This document shows positions 1 through 7,343 of a stretch of 14,272 nucleotides of DNA, one piece after another. Source of the DNA: Alkalimonas sp. (GTDB lineage: Bacteria; Pseudomonadota; Gammaproteobacteria; Enterobacterales; Alteromonadaceae); contig JAIUMG010000045.1 in the NCBI GenBank assembly GCA_022565655.1, positions 1-14,272 on the forward strand, read 5' to 3'. A program made the translations under genes and the position numbers. The notes beneath the pieces were generated by a model. That model made no database searches. It had not been told where the DNA came from and saw nothing but the letters and a program-made list of their open reading frames with translations. Within the stretch, counting starts at the first letter, position 1. Every line of letters begins with the position of its first letter.

Positions 1-84
1 CCCATCCATGGGGGCTCTGTGAAGCCCGTCCGGGGCTTCAAAGGTTCGCTTAGAGCAGGCCTCATTTCGCTTTGCAGCCTGAAG

Positions 85-2082
85 TTAACCACGCAGCAAT
101 TCACGTGCAGTGCTCAACACCCGTTCAGTAGTAATACCAAAGTGTTCAAACAATTGCTCAGCAGGCGCTGACTCACCGAAGGTTGTCATGCCGATCACTG
201 CACCATTCAAGCCGACATATTTGTACCAGCCATCGGTAATGCCCGCTTCTACCGCAATACGACGACTGACCGCAGCAGGCAGAACCTGTTCACGATAACT
301 GGCATCTTGTTGCTCGAACACATCGGTTGATGGCATAGAAACCACCCGAACTTTATGGCCATCTTTTTGCAACGTATCCGTCGCTTGCATGGCCAGCTGC
401 ACCTCGGAACCGGTCGCAATTAAAATAAGCTCAGGGGTGCCTTCACAGTCCAGTAGTACATAACCACCGCGGCGAATAGCTGCCAATTGCTCGGGGTTAC
501 GCTGCTGTTGCGGCAAACCTTGCCGGGTAAAAATCAGGCTGCTTGGGCCACTCTTGTGCTCAATCGCGGCTTGCCAGGCAACCGCAGACTCAACCTGATC
601 ACAAGGACGCCAGTTCATTAGGTTTGGCGTAGCGCGTAGTGCCACCAATTGCTCAACCGGTTGGTGGGTCGGACCATCTTCACCAAGGCCAATTGAATCA
701 TGCGTATAGACAAAAATCACCCGTTGCTTCATCAGTGCTGCCATCCGCACCGCATTACGAGCATACTCCATAAACATCAGGAAGGTAGCGCCATAAGGCA
801 CGAAACCGCCATGTAAGGCGATACCATTCATGATGGCCGACATACCAAACTCACGCACCCCATAATAAATGTAATTGCCGCTGGCATCGGTTTGAGTTAA
901 TGGTTTCGAGTCAGACCAGATGGTCAGGTTTGAGCCTGCTAAATCGGCTGAGCCCCCCATAAACTCCGGCAACAGCGGACCAAACGCATTTAAAGCATTT
1001 TGTGAGGCTTTGCGGGTCGCGATGTTTTGTGGATTGGCTTGCAAATCCGCAATGTAGGCGGCGCTTTGCTCTGCCCAATCGGCTGGTAAGTCGCCGCTCA
1101 TCCGACGCTCAAACTCTGCCGCCAACTCCGGGTGAGCCGCGCGATAGGCCGCTAGCTTCTCTTGCCAGGCCTGTTCGGCTGCAGTGCCTTTGCTCTTGCC
1201 ATCCCACTCGGCGTAGATATCAGCCGGAATATCGAACGGCGCGTGTGGCCACTGCAAGAATTCACGACTGGCAGCAATTTCAGCATCGCCCAAGGGCGCG
1301 CCATGGCAATCATGACTACCGCCTTTGTTGGGCGCACCATAGCCAATCACTGTTTTGCAGCAGATCAATGTCGGTTGATCCGTTGCACGCGCCGCTTCAA
1401 TGGCGGCTTTAACCGCAGCAGAATCGTGGCCATCGACCGACTCAATCACATGCCAGCCATAGGCCTTAAAGCGAGCAGGTGTATCATCGGTAAACCAGCC
1501 TTCCACTTCGCCATCAATAGAAATGCCATTGTCGTCCCAAAACGCAATCAGTTTGCCAAGGCCCAGCGTCCCGGCTAGTGAGCAAGCTTCGTGCGAGATC
1601 CCTTCCATTAAGCAGCCATCGCCTAAAAAGACATAGGTGAAGTGATCGACCACCTCATGCCCTGGCTGATTGAACTGCGCAGCCATGGATTTTTCGGCAA
1701 TCGCCATACCCACTGCATTAGTGATGCCCTGGCCTAGCGGGCCTGTGGTGGTTTCTACCCCTGGAGCATAACCATACTCAGGGTGGCCCGGTGTTCTGGA
1801 ATGCAATTGACGAAACTGCTTCAGATCTTCAATGCCTAAATCGTAGCCGGAAAGGTGCAACAATGAATACAGCAGCATGGAGCCATGGCCATTGGATAGC
1901 ACAAAGCGATCGCGATCAGCCCAGTTCGGGTTGCTTGGATTGTGCTTTAAAAAATCACGCCATAATACTTCAGCAATATCAGCCATTCCCATCGGGGCTC
2001 CTGGGTGACCTGATTTGGCTTTTTGAACGGCATCCATACTTAAGGCACGGATCGCATTGGCGAGTTGTTTACGAGAAGGCAT
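85..2082 (-). CDS. tkt: Transketolase, complete, 665 aa
   Basis: Thiamine-diphosphate enzyme of the cytosolic non-oxidative pentose phosphate pathway. It moves two-carbon ketol units between sugar phosphates (xylulose-5-P with ribose-5-P or erythrose-4-P). The length is close to the 663 aa of E. coli TktA and the N-terminus aligns directly with it. Visible family residues are H26, H66 and H100, the ThDP/metal motif GDG at 154-156 with N185, the pyrimidine-domain glutamate E411 in REFGM, and H461/H473 in the HDSIGLGEDGPTHQP stretch. The ATG is preceded on the minus strand by AGGAG (bases 2088-2092) with 5-nt spacing, which fixes the start. It is transcribed divergently from metK. No U-tract terminator is visible in the 84 bases after its stop, so a downstream co-transcribed gene beyond the window edge is possible. 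Assignment is very secure; which tkt paralogue it is cannot be told. Confidence 0.98.
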   Translation of the reverse strand: MPSRKQLANAIRALSMDAVQKAKSGHPGAPMGMADIAEVLWRDFLKHNPSNPNWADRDRFVLSNGHGSMLLYSLLHLSGYDLGIEDLKQFRQLHSRTPGHPEYGYAPGVETTTGPLGQGITNAVGMAIAEKSMAAQFNQPGHEVVDHFTYVFLGDGCLMEGISHEACSLAGTLGLGKLIAFWDDNGISIDGEVEGWFTDDTPARFKAYGWHVIESVDGHDSAAVKAAIEAARATDQPTLICCKTVIGYGAPNKGGSHDCHGAPLGDAEIAASREFLQWPHAPFDIPADIYAEWDGKSKGTAAEQAWQEKLAAYRAAHPELAAEFERRMSGDLPADWAEQSAAYIADLQANPQNIATRKASQNALNAFGPLLPEFMGGSADLAGSNLTIWSDSKPLTQTDASGNYIYYGVREFGMSAIMNGIALHGGFVPYGATFLMFMEYARNAVRMAALMKQRVIFVYTHDSIGLGEDGPTHQPVEQLVALRATPNLMNWRPCDQVESAVAWQAAIEHKSGPSSLIFTRQGLPQQQRNPEQLAAIRRGGYVLLDCEGTPELILIATGSEVQLAMQATDTLQKDGHKVRVVSMPSTDVFEQQDASYREQVLPAAVSRRIAVEAGITDGWYKYVGLNGAVIGMTTFGESAPAEQLFEHFGITTERVLSTARELLRG

Positions 2083-2187
2083 GCTTACTCCTGGGCGTCT
2101 TTGTCTGTTCGATTCTGTGATGAAATACGTTCAGCTGCGGGCGCCGAACCATGATCACCTGAGGTTTGCTGTTATACCGTGACTGCC

Positions 2188-2205
2188 TTACCTGATACTA
2201 GGTAA
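2188..2205. repeat. Inverted repeat upstream of tkt
   Basis: TTACCT and AGGTAA form a perfect 6-bp inverted repeat around the 6-bp spacer GATACT, about 105 bases upstream of the tkt start codon. The geometry fits a dimeric regulator site, but symmetry does not extend beyond six pairs. No known operator consensus is recognised. Chance occurrence is quite possible. Confidence 0.3.
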
Positions 2206-2331
2206 TTCGAGCGTGATTTATTGTTATGCTGCATATTTTCACCCAGCCAACCGCTAATGGCAAATTTAAATCGAAACCAGCAACAAAGGTTCGCGTTCAA
2301 ACCGACTACATCTTGGTTGAATTTGGCGTCA

Positions 2332-2348
2332 CAGACGTCTGGAAGTCA
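2332..2348. promoter_or_regulatory. Candidate MetJ operator (Met boxes) for metK
   Basis: Bases 2333-2340 are AGACGTCT, an exact match to the 8-bp MetJ Met-box consensus, inside the 10-bp palindrome CAGACGTCTG. The adjoining 8-mer GGAAGTCA (2341-2348) matches 5 of 8 positions, giving the tandem arrangement MetJ needs. A third 5/8 match (TGGCGTCA, 2324-2331) lies just upstream but is out of register by one base. In enterobacteria MetJ with S-adenosylmethionine represses metK, so the position upstream of metK makes biological sense. The site could overlap a -35 region, but no promoter was identified with confidence. Confidence 0.55.
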
Positions 2349-2412
2349 ACTTTTTCTAGCCAAGGCTGATCTAATTCTTTAAAATAGCCGTTAACACGGT
2401 CCGACGACCACG

Positions 2413-2445
2413 AACTCGTACTGGATAAAACCTTTGTCACGAGTT
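2413..2445 (+). other. Stem-loop in metK leader
   Basis: AACTCGT (2413-2419) and ACGAGTT (2439-2445) can form a perfect 7-bp stem with a 19-base loop. It ends about 19 bases before the metK Shine-Dalgarno region. The T-run at 2458-2463 begins 12 bases after the stem, too far for a canonical intrinsic terminator. It may be a leader structure affecting translation, or a dyad-symmetric protein site. Confidence 0.35.
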
Positions 2446-2480
2446 GAATCTATTTAATTTTTTGGATGGACATAACGCCC

Positions 2481-3629
2481 ATGGCTCAACATATTTTTAC
2501 GTCTGAATCTGTTTCCGAAGGGCATCCGGATAAAATTGCTGATCAAATTTCTGATGCAGTACTGGATGCTATTCTTGCGCAAGACCCTAAAGCCCGCGTA
2601 GCTTGTGAAACCTTCGTTAAAACCGGTATGGTGTTGGTTGGTGGTGAGATCACCACCTCTGCCTGGGTCGATATTGAAGAGTTAACCCGTAAAACAGTGC
2701 GTGATATCGGCTATGTACATTCCGATATGGGTTTTGATGCCGACTCTTGTGCGGTATTAAATGCCATCGGCAAACAATCCCCTGATATCAATCAGGGCGT
2801 TGACCGCGCATCACCGGCCGAGCAAGGCGCAGGCGATCAAGGGCTGATGTTTGGCTACGCCAGCAATGAAACCGATGTATTAATGCCTGCCCCGGTTACC
2901 TATTCACACCGTTTAGTGCAGCGTCAGGCAAAAGTCCGTAAAGATGGCACCCTGCCATGGTTACGTCCTGATGCGAAGTCGCAACTCAGCTTTATCTACG
3001 AAGATGGCAAGCCGGTTGGCATTGATGCCGTGGTGTTGTCTACTCAGCATTGCGATACCATCAGCACCGAGGACCTGCGTGAAGCGGTGATGGAAGAAAT
3101 CATCAAGCCAGTGTTGCCCGCTGAGTGGTTAACCAGCGCAACCAAGTTCTTTATCAACCCAACCGGTCGTTTTGTCATTGGCGGCCCGATGGGCGATTGT
3201 GGTTTAACCGGCCGTAAAATCATCGTCGATACCTATGGTGGTATGGCACGTCATGGTGGTGGAGCCTTCTCCGGTAAAGACCCATCTAAAGTGGATCGCT
3301 CTGCCGCTTACGCAGCCCGTTATGTGGCGAAAAACATTGTCGCTGCTGGTTTGGCTGACCGCTGCGAAATTCAGGTGTCTTATGCTATTGGCGTTGCCGA
3401 GCCAACATCCATCAGCGTGGAAACCTTCGGCACCAGTAAACTGGAAGAAGATCAGTTAATCGGTTTAATCCGCGAGCATTTCGACCTGCGCCCGCATGGT
3501 TTAATTGAAATGCTGCAACTTGAGCGCCCTATCTATCTGCCAACGGCTGCCTATGGTCACTTTGGCCGGCCAGAGTTCCCTTGGGAACAAACCGACAAAG
3601 CTGAAGCGTTGCGTCAATACGCCAAGTAA
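2481..3629 (+). CDS. metK: S-adenosylmethionine synthetase (MetK), 382 aa
   Basis: Cytosolic enzyme that joins L-methionine and ATP to make S-adenosylmethionine, releasing phosphate and pyrophosphate. SAM is the methyl donor for enzymes such as RsmE encoded nearby. The N-terminus MAQHIFTSESVSEGHPDK matches the family start exactly, which is why ATG 2481 is preferred to the in-frame ATG at 2466. The purine-rich GGATGGA (2464-2470) serves as ribosome-binding site and overlaps that upstream ATG. Family motifs are SEGHPDK (residues 12-18, catalytic His15), GAGDQG (117-122) and the glycine-rich phosphate loop GGGAFSGKDPSKVDRS (259-274). The length is normal for bacterial MetK. A Met-box-like site upstream suggests MetJ repression, and a strong terminator follows 18 bases after the stop, so it is probably monocistronic. 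Confidence 0.98.
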   Translation: MAQHIFTSESVSEGHPDKIADQISDAVLDAILAQDPKARVACETFVKTGMVLVGGEITTSAWVDIEELTRKTVRDIGYVHSDMGFDADSCAVLNAIGKQSPDINQGVDRASPAEQGAGDQGLMFGYASNETDVLMPAPVTYSHRLVQRQAKVRKDGTLPWLRPDAKSQLSFIYEDGKPVGIDAVVLSTQHCDTISTEDLREAVMEEIIKPVLPAEWLTSATKFFINPTGRFVIGGPMGDCGLTGRKIIVDTYGGMARHGGGAFSGKDPSKVDRSAAYAARYVAKNIVAAGLADRCEIQVSYAIGVAEPTSISVETFGTSKLEEDQLIGLIREHFDLRPHGLIEMLQLERPIYLPTAAYGHFGRPEFPWEQTDKAEALRQYAK

Positions 3630-3647
3630 AGTGAACGTATTTGTATC

Positions 3648-3672
3648 AGGAGAGCTTCGGCTCTCCTTTTTT
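3648..3672 (+). terminator. Intrinsic terminator after metK
   Basis: A perfect 8-bp stem AGGAGAGC/GCTCTCCT closes a TTCG tetraloop (3656-3659) and runs straight into six T residues (3667-3672). This is a textbook rho-independent terminator with an extra-stable UUCG loop. Confidence 0.93.
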
Positions 3673-3690
3673 CTATCTGAGCCCGGCTAT

Positions 3691-3720
3691 TTCACTGCAC
3701 CATTTTTTGTGTATGATAAT
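3691..3720 (+). promoter_or_regulatory. Possible promoter for the AbgT-family gene
   Basis: GATAAT (3715-3720, 5/6 to the -10 consensus) is preceded by TTCACT (3691-3696, 4/6 to the -35 consensus) with an 18-bp spacer. An overlapping -10 reading, TATGAT at 3712-3717, is also possible. The site lies just after the metK terminator and about 95 bases before the transporter ATG. Inference from consensus only. Confidence 0.4.
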
Positions 3721-3726
3721 GCTCTT

Positions 3727-3748
3727 GTCTGAATACTGATATTCAGAC
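3727..3748. repeat. 9-bp inverted repeat at the putative AbgT transcription start
   Basis: GTCTGAATA (3727-3735) and TATTCAGAC (3740-3748) are perfect inverted repeats separated by CTGA. The repeat starts about 7 bases after the candidate -10, so it would lie at or just after +1. It could be a repressor operator or a 5'-end RNA hairpin. No T-run follows, so it is not a terminator. Confidence 0.6.
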
Positions 3749-3815
3749 CGCTATAAAAATAAGCTTCAGGGGAACACGGCGCACGCTCGCCCCATAAAAA
3801 TTATAAGGAAAACCT

Positions 3816-5384
3816 ATGTCCACTCCACAAGCCACTCCGGCGGAAAAACCGAGCAGGCTTAATCGCGCTTTGAACGCGATTGAAGTTGCCGGTAACAAAC
3901 TTCCTGATCCAGCGATTTTATTTGCCTTACTGATGGTTTTTGTCTGGGTAGCTTCCTGGCTGCTTTCTGGTGTCAGCTTTAATGAAGTCGATCCACGTAC
4001 CGGCGAATCGATCCAAATCGCAAATTTGTTGGCAGGCAGTTCGTTAACCGAATTTACTTCTCGTATGGTCAATACCTTTGTGACCTTTGCCCCGCTTGGT
4101 ATTGTATTGGTGGCGATGCTAGGTCTTGGGGTATCCGAGCACACCGGCTTTATTAATGCTGGCCTGCGCTCTATTTTAAGTGTTACACCACAGATGTTAC
4201 TTACCCCAGTGCTGATTGCCGTTGGTATTTTAAGCCACGTTGCCGTGGATGCGGGTTATGTACTGGTGATCCCGTTAGGGGCTGTTATTTTTTATGCCGC
4301 AGGACGTCATCCATTGGCTGGAATTGCAGCCGCTTTTGCCGGCGTGTCAGGCGGTTTCTCTGCCACCTTTATTCCATCAAGCCTGGACCCAATGCTAGCA
4401 GCATTTACCCAGGAAGCAGTGAATTTATCAGCTCACCCGGCTGCCGCTGATCTGGTCATCAATCCACTGAACAACTTCTATTTCACCACAGCTTCAACGG
4501 TATTGGTTGTAGCCGTAGGTTGGTTTCTGACCGATAAGGTCATTGAGCCTCGGTTAAAAGGGACTAAAGTGGATGCAGATGCTGCGGACTTACCCATTTT
4601 GGACGATCTGACTGCCCGTGAAAAGAAAGGCCTGGTCTGGGCGGCTCTTTCCATGGTTACTGCCTTTGTGGTATTGGTTGCCACCGCTTTGCCTGAAGGC
4701 TCAGCTTGGCGCGCCAGCAGTGGCGAATTGGCAGATGCTGCCGCACCGCTGATGCGCTCTATCGTGTCGTTGATCTTTATCTTTTTCCTGATACCCGGCG
4801 TGGTTTATGGCTATGTCGCAGGTACAGTACGCAATCACCGGGATATTGTCGAAGGCATGAGCAAGGCGATGAGCGGCATGGGCTATTACATCGTCATGGC
4901 GTTTTTCTGTGCTCAGTTTATCTATGCTTTTGGTCAGTCGAATCTTGGTGCCCTGATGGCCATTAAAGGTGCGAATTGGTTAAAAGAAATGGCCTTCCCT
5001 ATGGGCTTCACCTTGATTGGCATTGTGCTACTGACGGGCTTTGTTAACCTGATGGTCGGTTCAGCTTCTGCCAAATGGGCATTGATTGGTGCCGTGATGG
5101 TGCCCATGCTGATGGAACTGGGCGTTTCACCAGATTTGACCCAGGCGGCTTATCGTGTGGGTGATTCCTCGACCAATATCATCACGCCTCTGCTGCCTTA
5201 CTTTCCACTGATCGTGGTGTTCTGCCAGAAATACGTTAAATCCAGTGGTATTGGTACCCTCATCTCCTTGATGCTGCCCTATACCGTGGCGCTACTGGTA
5301 TGCTGGACCGCCTTCTTGCTGATGTTCTGGGGCCTTGGTATCCCATTAGGTGTCGGTGCCAGCTACACCTTCCCAGCAGGTTAA
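3816..5384 (+). CDS. AbgT-family inner-membrane transporter, 522 aa
   Basis: Polytopic inner-membrane protein of the AbgT family (E. coli AbgT, gonococcal MtrF, Alcanivorax YdaH). Known members import p-aminobenzoyl-glutamate or export sulfonamide-type antimetabolites, probably driven by the proton gradient. The length is typical. Many hydrophobic segments follow a short polar N-terminus. Residues D191 (SSLDPM), S416/S418 and W421 (GSASAKW), P439, R447 and D450 (RVGDSSTN) fall almost exactly where the MtrF structure places its transport-pathway residues (recalled from memory). A charged cytoplasmic loop lies at about 245-272. The ATG has a good AAGGAA site at 3806-3810. The gene stands alone between terminators in a place where enterobacteria carry galP/endA, so it looks like a lineage-specific insertion. 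No abgA/abgB hydrolase genes are nearby, so the substrate cannot be inferred from context. Confidence 0.93.
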   Translation: MSTPQATPAEKPSRLNRALNAIEVAGNKLPDPAILFALLMVFVWVASWLLSGVSFNEVDPRTGESIQIANLLAGSSLTEFTSRMVNTFVTFAPLGIVLVAMLGLGVSEHTGFINAGLRSILSVTPQMLLTPVLIAVGILSHVAVDAGYVLVIPLGAVIFYAAGRHPLAGIAAAFAGVSGGFSATFIPSSLDPMLAAFTQEAVNLSAHPAAADLVINPLNNFYFTTASTVLVVAVGWFLTDKVIEPRLKGTKVDADAADLPILDDLTAREKKGLVWAALSMVTAFVVLVATALPEGSAWRASSGELADAAAPLMRSIVSLIFIFFLIPGVVYGYVAGTVRNHRDIVEGMSKAMSGMGYYIVMAFFCAQFIYAFGQSNLGALMAIKGANWLKEMAFPMGFTLIGIVLLTGFVNLMVGSASAKWALIGAVMVPMLMELGVSPDLTQAAYRVGDSSTNIITPLLPYFPLIVVFCQKYVKSSGIGTLISLMLPYTVALLVCWTAFLLMFWGLGIPLGVGASYTFPAG

Positions 5385-5401
5385 CCTCCCCTTAGTCGGC
5401 C

Positions 5402-5434
5402 AAAAAGCCCTCTCAAAATTGAGAGGGCTTTTTT
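5402..5434. terminator. Terminator after the AbgT-family gene, probably bidirectional
   Basis: The stem AAAAAGCCCTCTCAA / TTGAGAGGGCTTTTT forms a long near-perfect hairpin with a run of six T (5429-5434) on the plus strand and a matching A-run (5402-5406) on the other side. It begins 17 bases after the transporter stop codon. Confidence 0.92.
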
Positions 5435-5482
5435 ACTACAGCGGCTTTAGAGCTTGGGTTTGTTGGTACTACGGTTATTCCG

Positions 5483-5503
5483 CCGATAATGTCGGTTTTT
5501 TTT
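5483..5503 (+). terminator. Weak terminator-like hairpin
   Basis: A short 4-bp stem CCGA/TCGG (5483-5486, 5492-5495) is followed directly by eight T residues (5496-5503). The stem is too short for a confident call, but the T-tract is strong. Confidence 0.35.
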
Positions 5504-5514
5504 ACAGCATAATG

Positions 5515-5536
5515 AAACCCGCTACGGCGGGTTTTT
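5515..5536 (+). terminator. Second strong terminator upstream of rsmE
   Basis: AAACCCGC (5515-5522) pairs with GCGGGTTT (5527-5534) around the loop TACG, followed by a T-run to 5536. It has good intrinsic terminator form and lies 60 bases before rsmE, insulating rsmE from transporter transcription. Confidence 0.82.
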
Positions 5537-5595
5537 CTTTGGAAACACCCGCCATCTTGCTACCATAGCTGTATCTGTCACCATCATAATGCCCT

Positions 5596-6321
5596 ATGCG
5601 ACTACCTCGAATTTATGTTGATCAACCTTTAGCTGGATCAGACGTTGCCTTGCCGCCTGATGCCGCTGCCCATGTTGGCCGGGTGTTGCGTATGCAGGCC
5701 GGTGATGCCTTGCAGCTATTTAACGGCGATGGCAACAATTATGCCGCGACCATCGAGCAGGCCGACAAAAAACAAGTAATTGTTGCTATCGGTTCGTGCA
5801 CCCCCAATCCGACAGAATCATCGCTTCACTTGCATTTAGGCCAGGTTATTTCACGCGGTGACCGAATGGATTTCGCCATTCAAAAAGCGGTCGAGCTCGG
5901 CGTTGCCATGATCACGCCGCTGTTCTCCGAACGCTGTGGCGTCAAACTGGATGGTGAGCGGCTCCAGAAGAAACAACAGCAATGGCAAAAGATTGTGATC
6001 TCAGCCTGTGAACAGTCTGGCCGCAGTGTGGTGCCACAAGTTCTGCCGGCGCTGCCGCTAGCCGCCTGGCTCAGCGAGCCGACAAAAGATCTGAAGCTCA
6101 CCTTGCATCCCTGGGCAGATGACACCATAAAGACACTACAGCCAACAAAACATATTCGCTTAATGATTGGCCCTGAAGGCGGCTTCAGCGAGCAAGAAAT
6201 AGCAGCCGCAGCACAAGCTGGCTATCTAGGGATCCAATTAGGGCCGCGAGTACTTCGAACCGAAACCGCAGCACTGACCGCCATCAGTGCTTTGCAATTG
6301 CAATTTGGCGATCTTGCCTGA
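5596..6321 (+). CDS. rsmE: 16S rRNA (uracil1498-N3)-methyltransferase RsmE, 241 aa
   Basis: SPOUT-superfamily enzyme that uses SAM to methylate N3 of U1498 in 16S rRNA of the 30S subunit. The start is set by the family N-terminus (MRLPRIY here, MRIPRIY in E. coli), and the length is close to E. coli's 243 aa. An N-terminal PUA-like domain spans about residues 1-70. The C-terminal trefoil-knot domain carries LGQVISRGDRMDFAIQKAVELG (79-103 region), IGPEGGFSEQE (191-201) and LGPRVLRTETAAL (215-227), the SAM-binding knot. No Shine-Dalgarno sequence is visible before the ATG, and another ATG (5589) out of frame lies 7 bases upstream. gshB begins only 7 bases after its stop, so the two are almost surely co-transcribed, as in E. 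coli. Confidence 0.97.
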   Translation: MRLPRIYVDQPLAGSDVALPPDAAAHVGRVLRMQAGDALQLFNGDGNNYAATIEQADKKQVIVAIGSCTPNPTESSLHLHLGQVISRGDRMDFAIQKAVELGVAMITPLFSERCGVKLDGERLQKKQQQWQKIVISACEQSGRSVVPQVLPALPLAAWLSEPTKDLKLTLHPWADDTIKTLQPTKHIRLMIGPEGGFSEQEIAAAAQAGYLGIQLGPRVLRTETAALTAISALQLQFGDLA

Positions 6322-6328
6322 GGACAGT

Positions 6329-7288
6329 ATGACAACACTTTCTATTGGTATCGTGATGGATCCGATTGCGGATATCACCATCAAAAAAGACACCAGCTTC
6401 GCCATGTTGCTGCAAGCGCAGTTGCGTGGCTATACCATCCACTACATGGAAATGGCTGATCTGTATTTGCTTGAAGGTGAAGCCAGAGCCCATACCAGGC
6501 TGCTGATGGTCGAGGAAAATGAGCAGAGCTGGTATCAGTTTGGTCAGCAGCAAGACATCGCCCTGGCCGATCTTGATGTCATCTTAATGCGCAAAGACCC
6601 GCCCTTTGATACCGAATACATCTATGCCACTTACATGCTGGAGCTGGCTGAGCAGCGTGGTACGCTGATAGTGAACAAGCCACAAAGTTTGCGTGATGCC
6701 AATGAAAAGCTCTACACCAGCTGGTTTAGCGAGCACACACCCAAGACCTTGGTGAGTCGTGACAGTAAGCGTCTACGCGCTTTCTGGCAACAACATCAGG
6801 ACGTGATCATCAAACCGCTGGATGGCATGGGTGGAGCATCCATTTTTCGTTTAAAGGCAGATGACCCTAATGTTGGCGTCGTTCTGGAAACGCTGACCGC
6901 CCACGATACACGCTTTGCTATGGCGCAACAGTTTATCCCGGCTATTCGTGATGGCGATAAGCGCATTTTGATGATCAATGGCGAGCCAGTGCCCTATTGC
7001 CTGGCACGAATTCCAGCCCAAGGTGAAACCCGAGGGAATCTGGCCGCTGGGGGCCGCGGTGAAGTCAGGCCGATTAGTGAATCCGATCGCACCATTGCCG
7101 AAGCTGTGGGTCCAACCTTAAAAGCCAAGGGGCTGATTTTTGTTGGCCTGGATATCATTGGTGATAAGCTGACTGAAATTAATGTCACCAGCCCCACTTG
7201 TGTCCGCGAAATTGAGGCGGCCGCACCGGTGGATATTATGGCGCAGTTGTTTGATACCATTGAGCAATTGGTCCAGGCCAGTACCTGA
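6329..7288 (+). CDS. gshB: Glutathione synthetase GshB, 319 aa
   Basis: Cytosolic ATP-grasp ligase that adds glycine to gamma-glutamylcysteine to make glutathione. ATG 6329 is chosen because the protein then aligns with the E. coli N-terminus (IGIVMDPIADI) and has a GAGGA site overlapping the rsmE stop; an in-frame upstream start at 6287 would only add rsmE-overlapping sequence. Motifs are MRKDPPFD (87-94), the ATP-grasp lysine and glycine-rich loop KPLDGMGGASIF (162-173) and the metal-binding end EINVTSPTCVREIE (283-296). The length is near the 316 aa of E. coli GshB. A 55-base gap with an imperfect inverted repeat (GTCACCC...GGGATGAC) separates it from yqgE, but no T-run is present there, so transcription probably continues. 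Confidence 0.97.
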   Translation: MTTLSIGIVMDPIADITIKKDTSFAMLLQAQLRGYTIHYMEMADLYLLEGEARAHTRLLMVEENEQSWYQFGQQQDIALADLDVILMRKDPPFDTEYIYATYMLELAEQRGTLIVNKPQSLRDANEKLYTSWFSEHTPKTLVSRDSKRLRAFWQQHQDVIIKPLDGMGGASIFRLKADDPNVGVVLETLTAHDTRFAMAQQFIPAIRDGDKRILMINGEPVPYCLARIPAQGETRGNLAAGGRGEVRPISESDRTIAEAVGPTLKAKGLIFVGLDIIGDKLTEINVTSPTCVREIEAAAPVDIMAQLFDTIEQLVQAST

Positions 7289-7343
7289 CAAGTCGTCACC
7301 CTGAAGCCTTGTTTTGGGATGACACTAACTCTACGAGGTAAGT

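Larger units (their letters stand above)
2083..2480. other. Divergent tkt-metK intergenic region
   Basis: About 400 bases without a gene. It should hold the promoters of both tkt (minus) and metK (plus). From left to right it contains the tkt ribosome-binding site (2088-2092), a perfect 6-bp inverted repeat with a 6-bp spacer (2188-2205), a Met-box-like palindrome (2332-2348), possible AT-rich -10 elements for metK (TCTAAT at 2370-2375, TAAAAT at 2380-2385) without convincing -35 partners, and a 7-bp stem-loop (2413-2445). No open frame here resembles a protein, and no known SAM or SAH riboswitch fold was recognised. Confidence 0.7.

Noticed and set aside
1..84. Hairpin GAAGCCC/GGGCTTC (21-39) downstream of tkt as a terminator
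   Set aside because: The 7-bp stem is clear but no T-run follows on the minus strand, where tkt is transcribed, nor on the plus strand.
1002..1578. Plus-strand open frames of about 136-138 codons inside tkt
   Set aside because: They are antisense to a fully conserved transketolase, have no recognisable domain, and are explained by codon bias of the real gene.
2100..2480. SAM or SAH riboswitch upstream of metK
   Set aside because: No conserved SAM-I, SAM-II or SAH core was recognised; only a simple 7-bp stem-loop is visible. A covariance-model scan would settle it.
2466..2480. Longer MetK from ATG 2466
   Set aside because: This ATG is part of the purine-rich ribosome-binding region, and the family N-terminus starts at 2481.
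6287..6328. Longer GshB beginning within rsmE
   Set aside because: The extra 14 residues lie in rsmE coding sequence and have no counterpart in GshB; ATG 6329 has a GAGGA site.
7289..7343. Imperfect inverted repeat between gshB and yqgE as terminator
   Set aside because: It has a bulge, a long loop and no T-tract.
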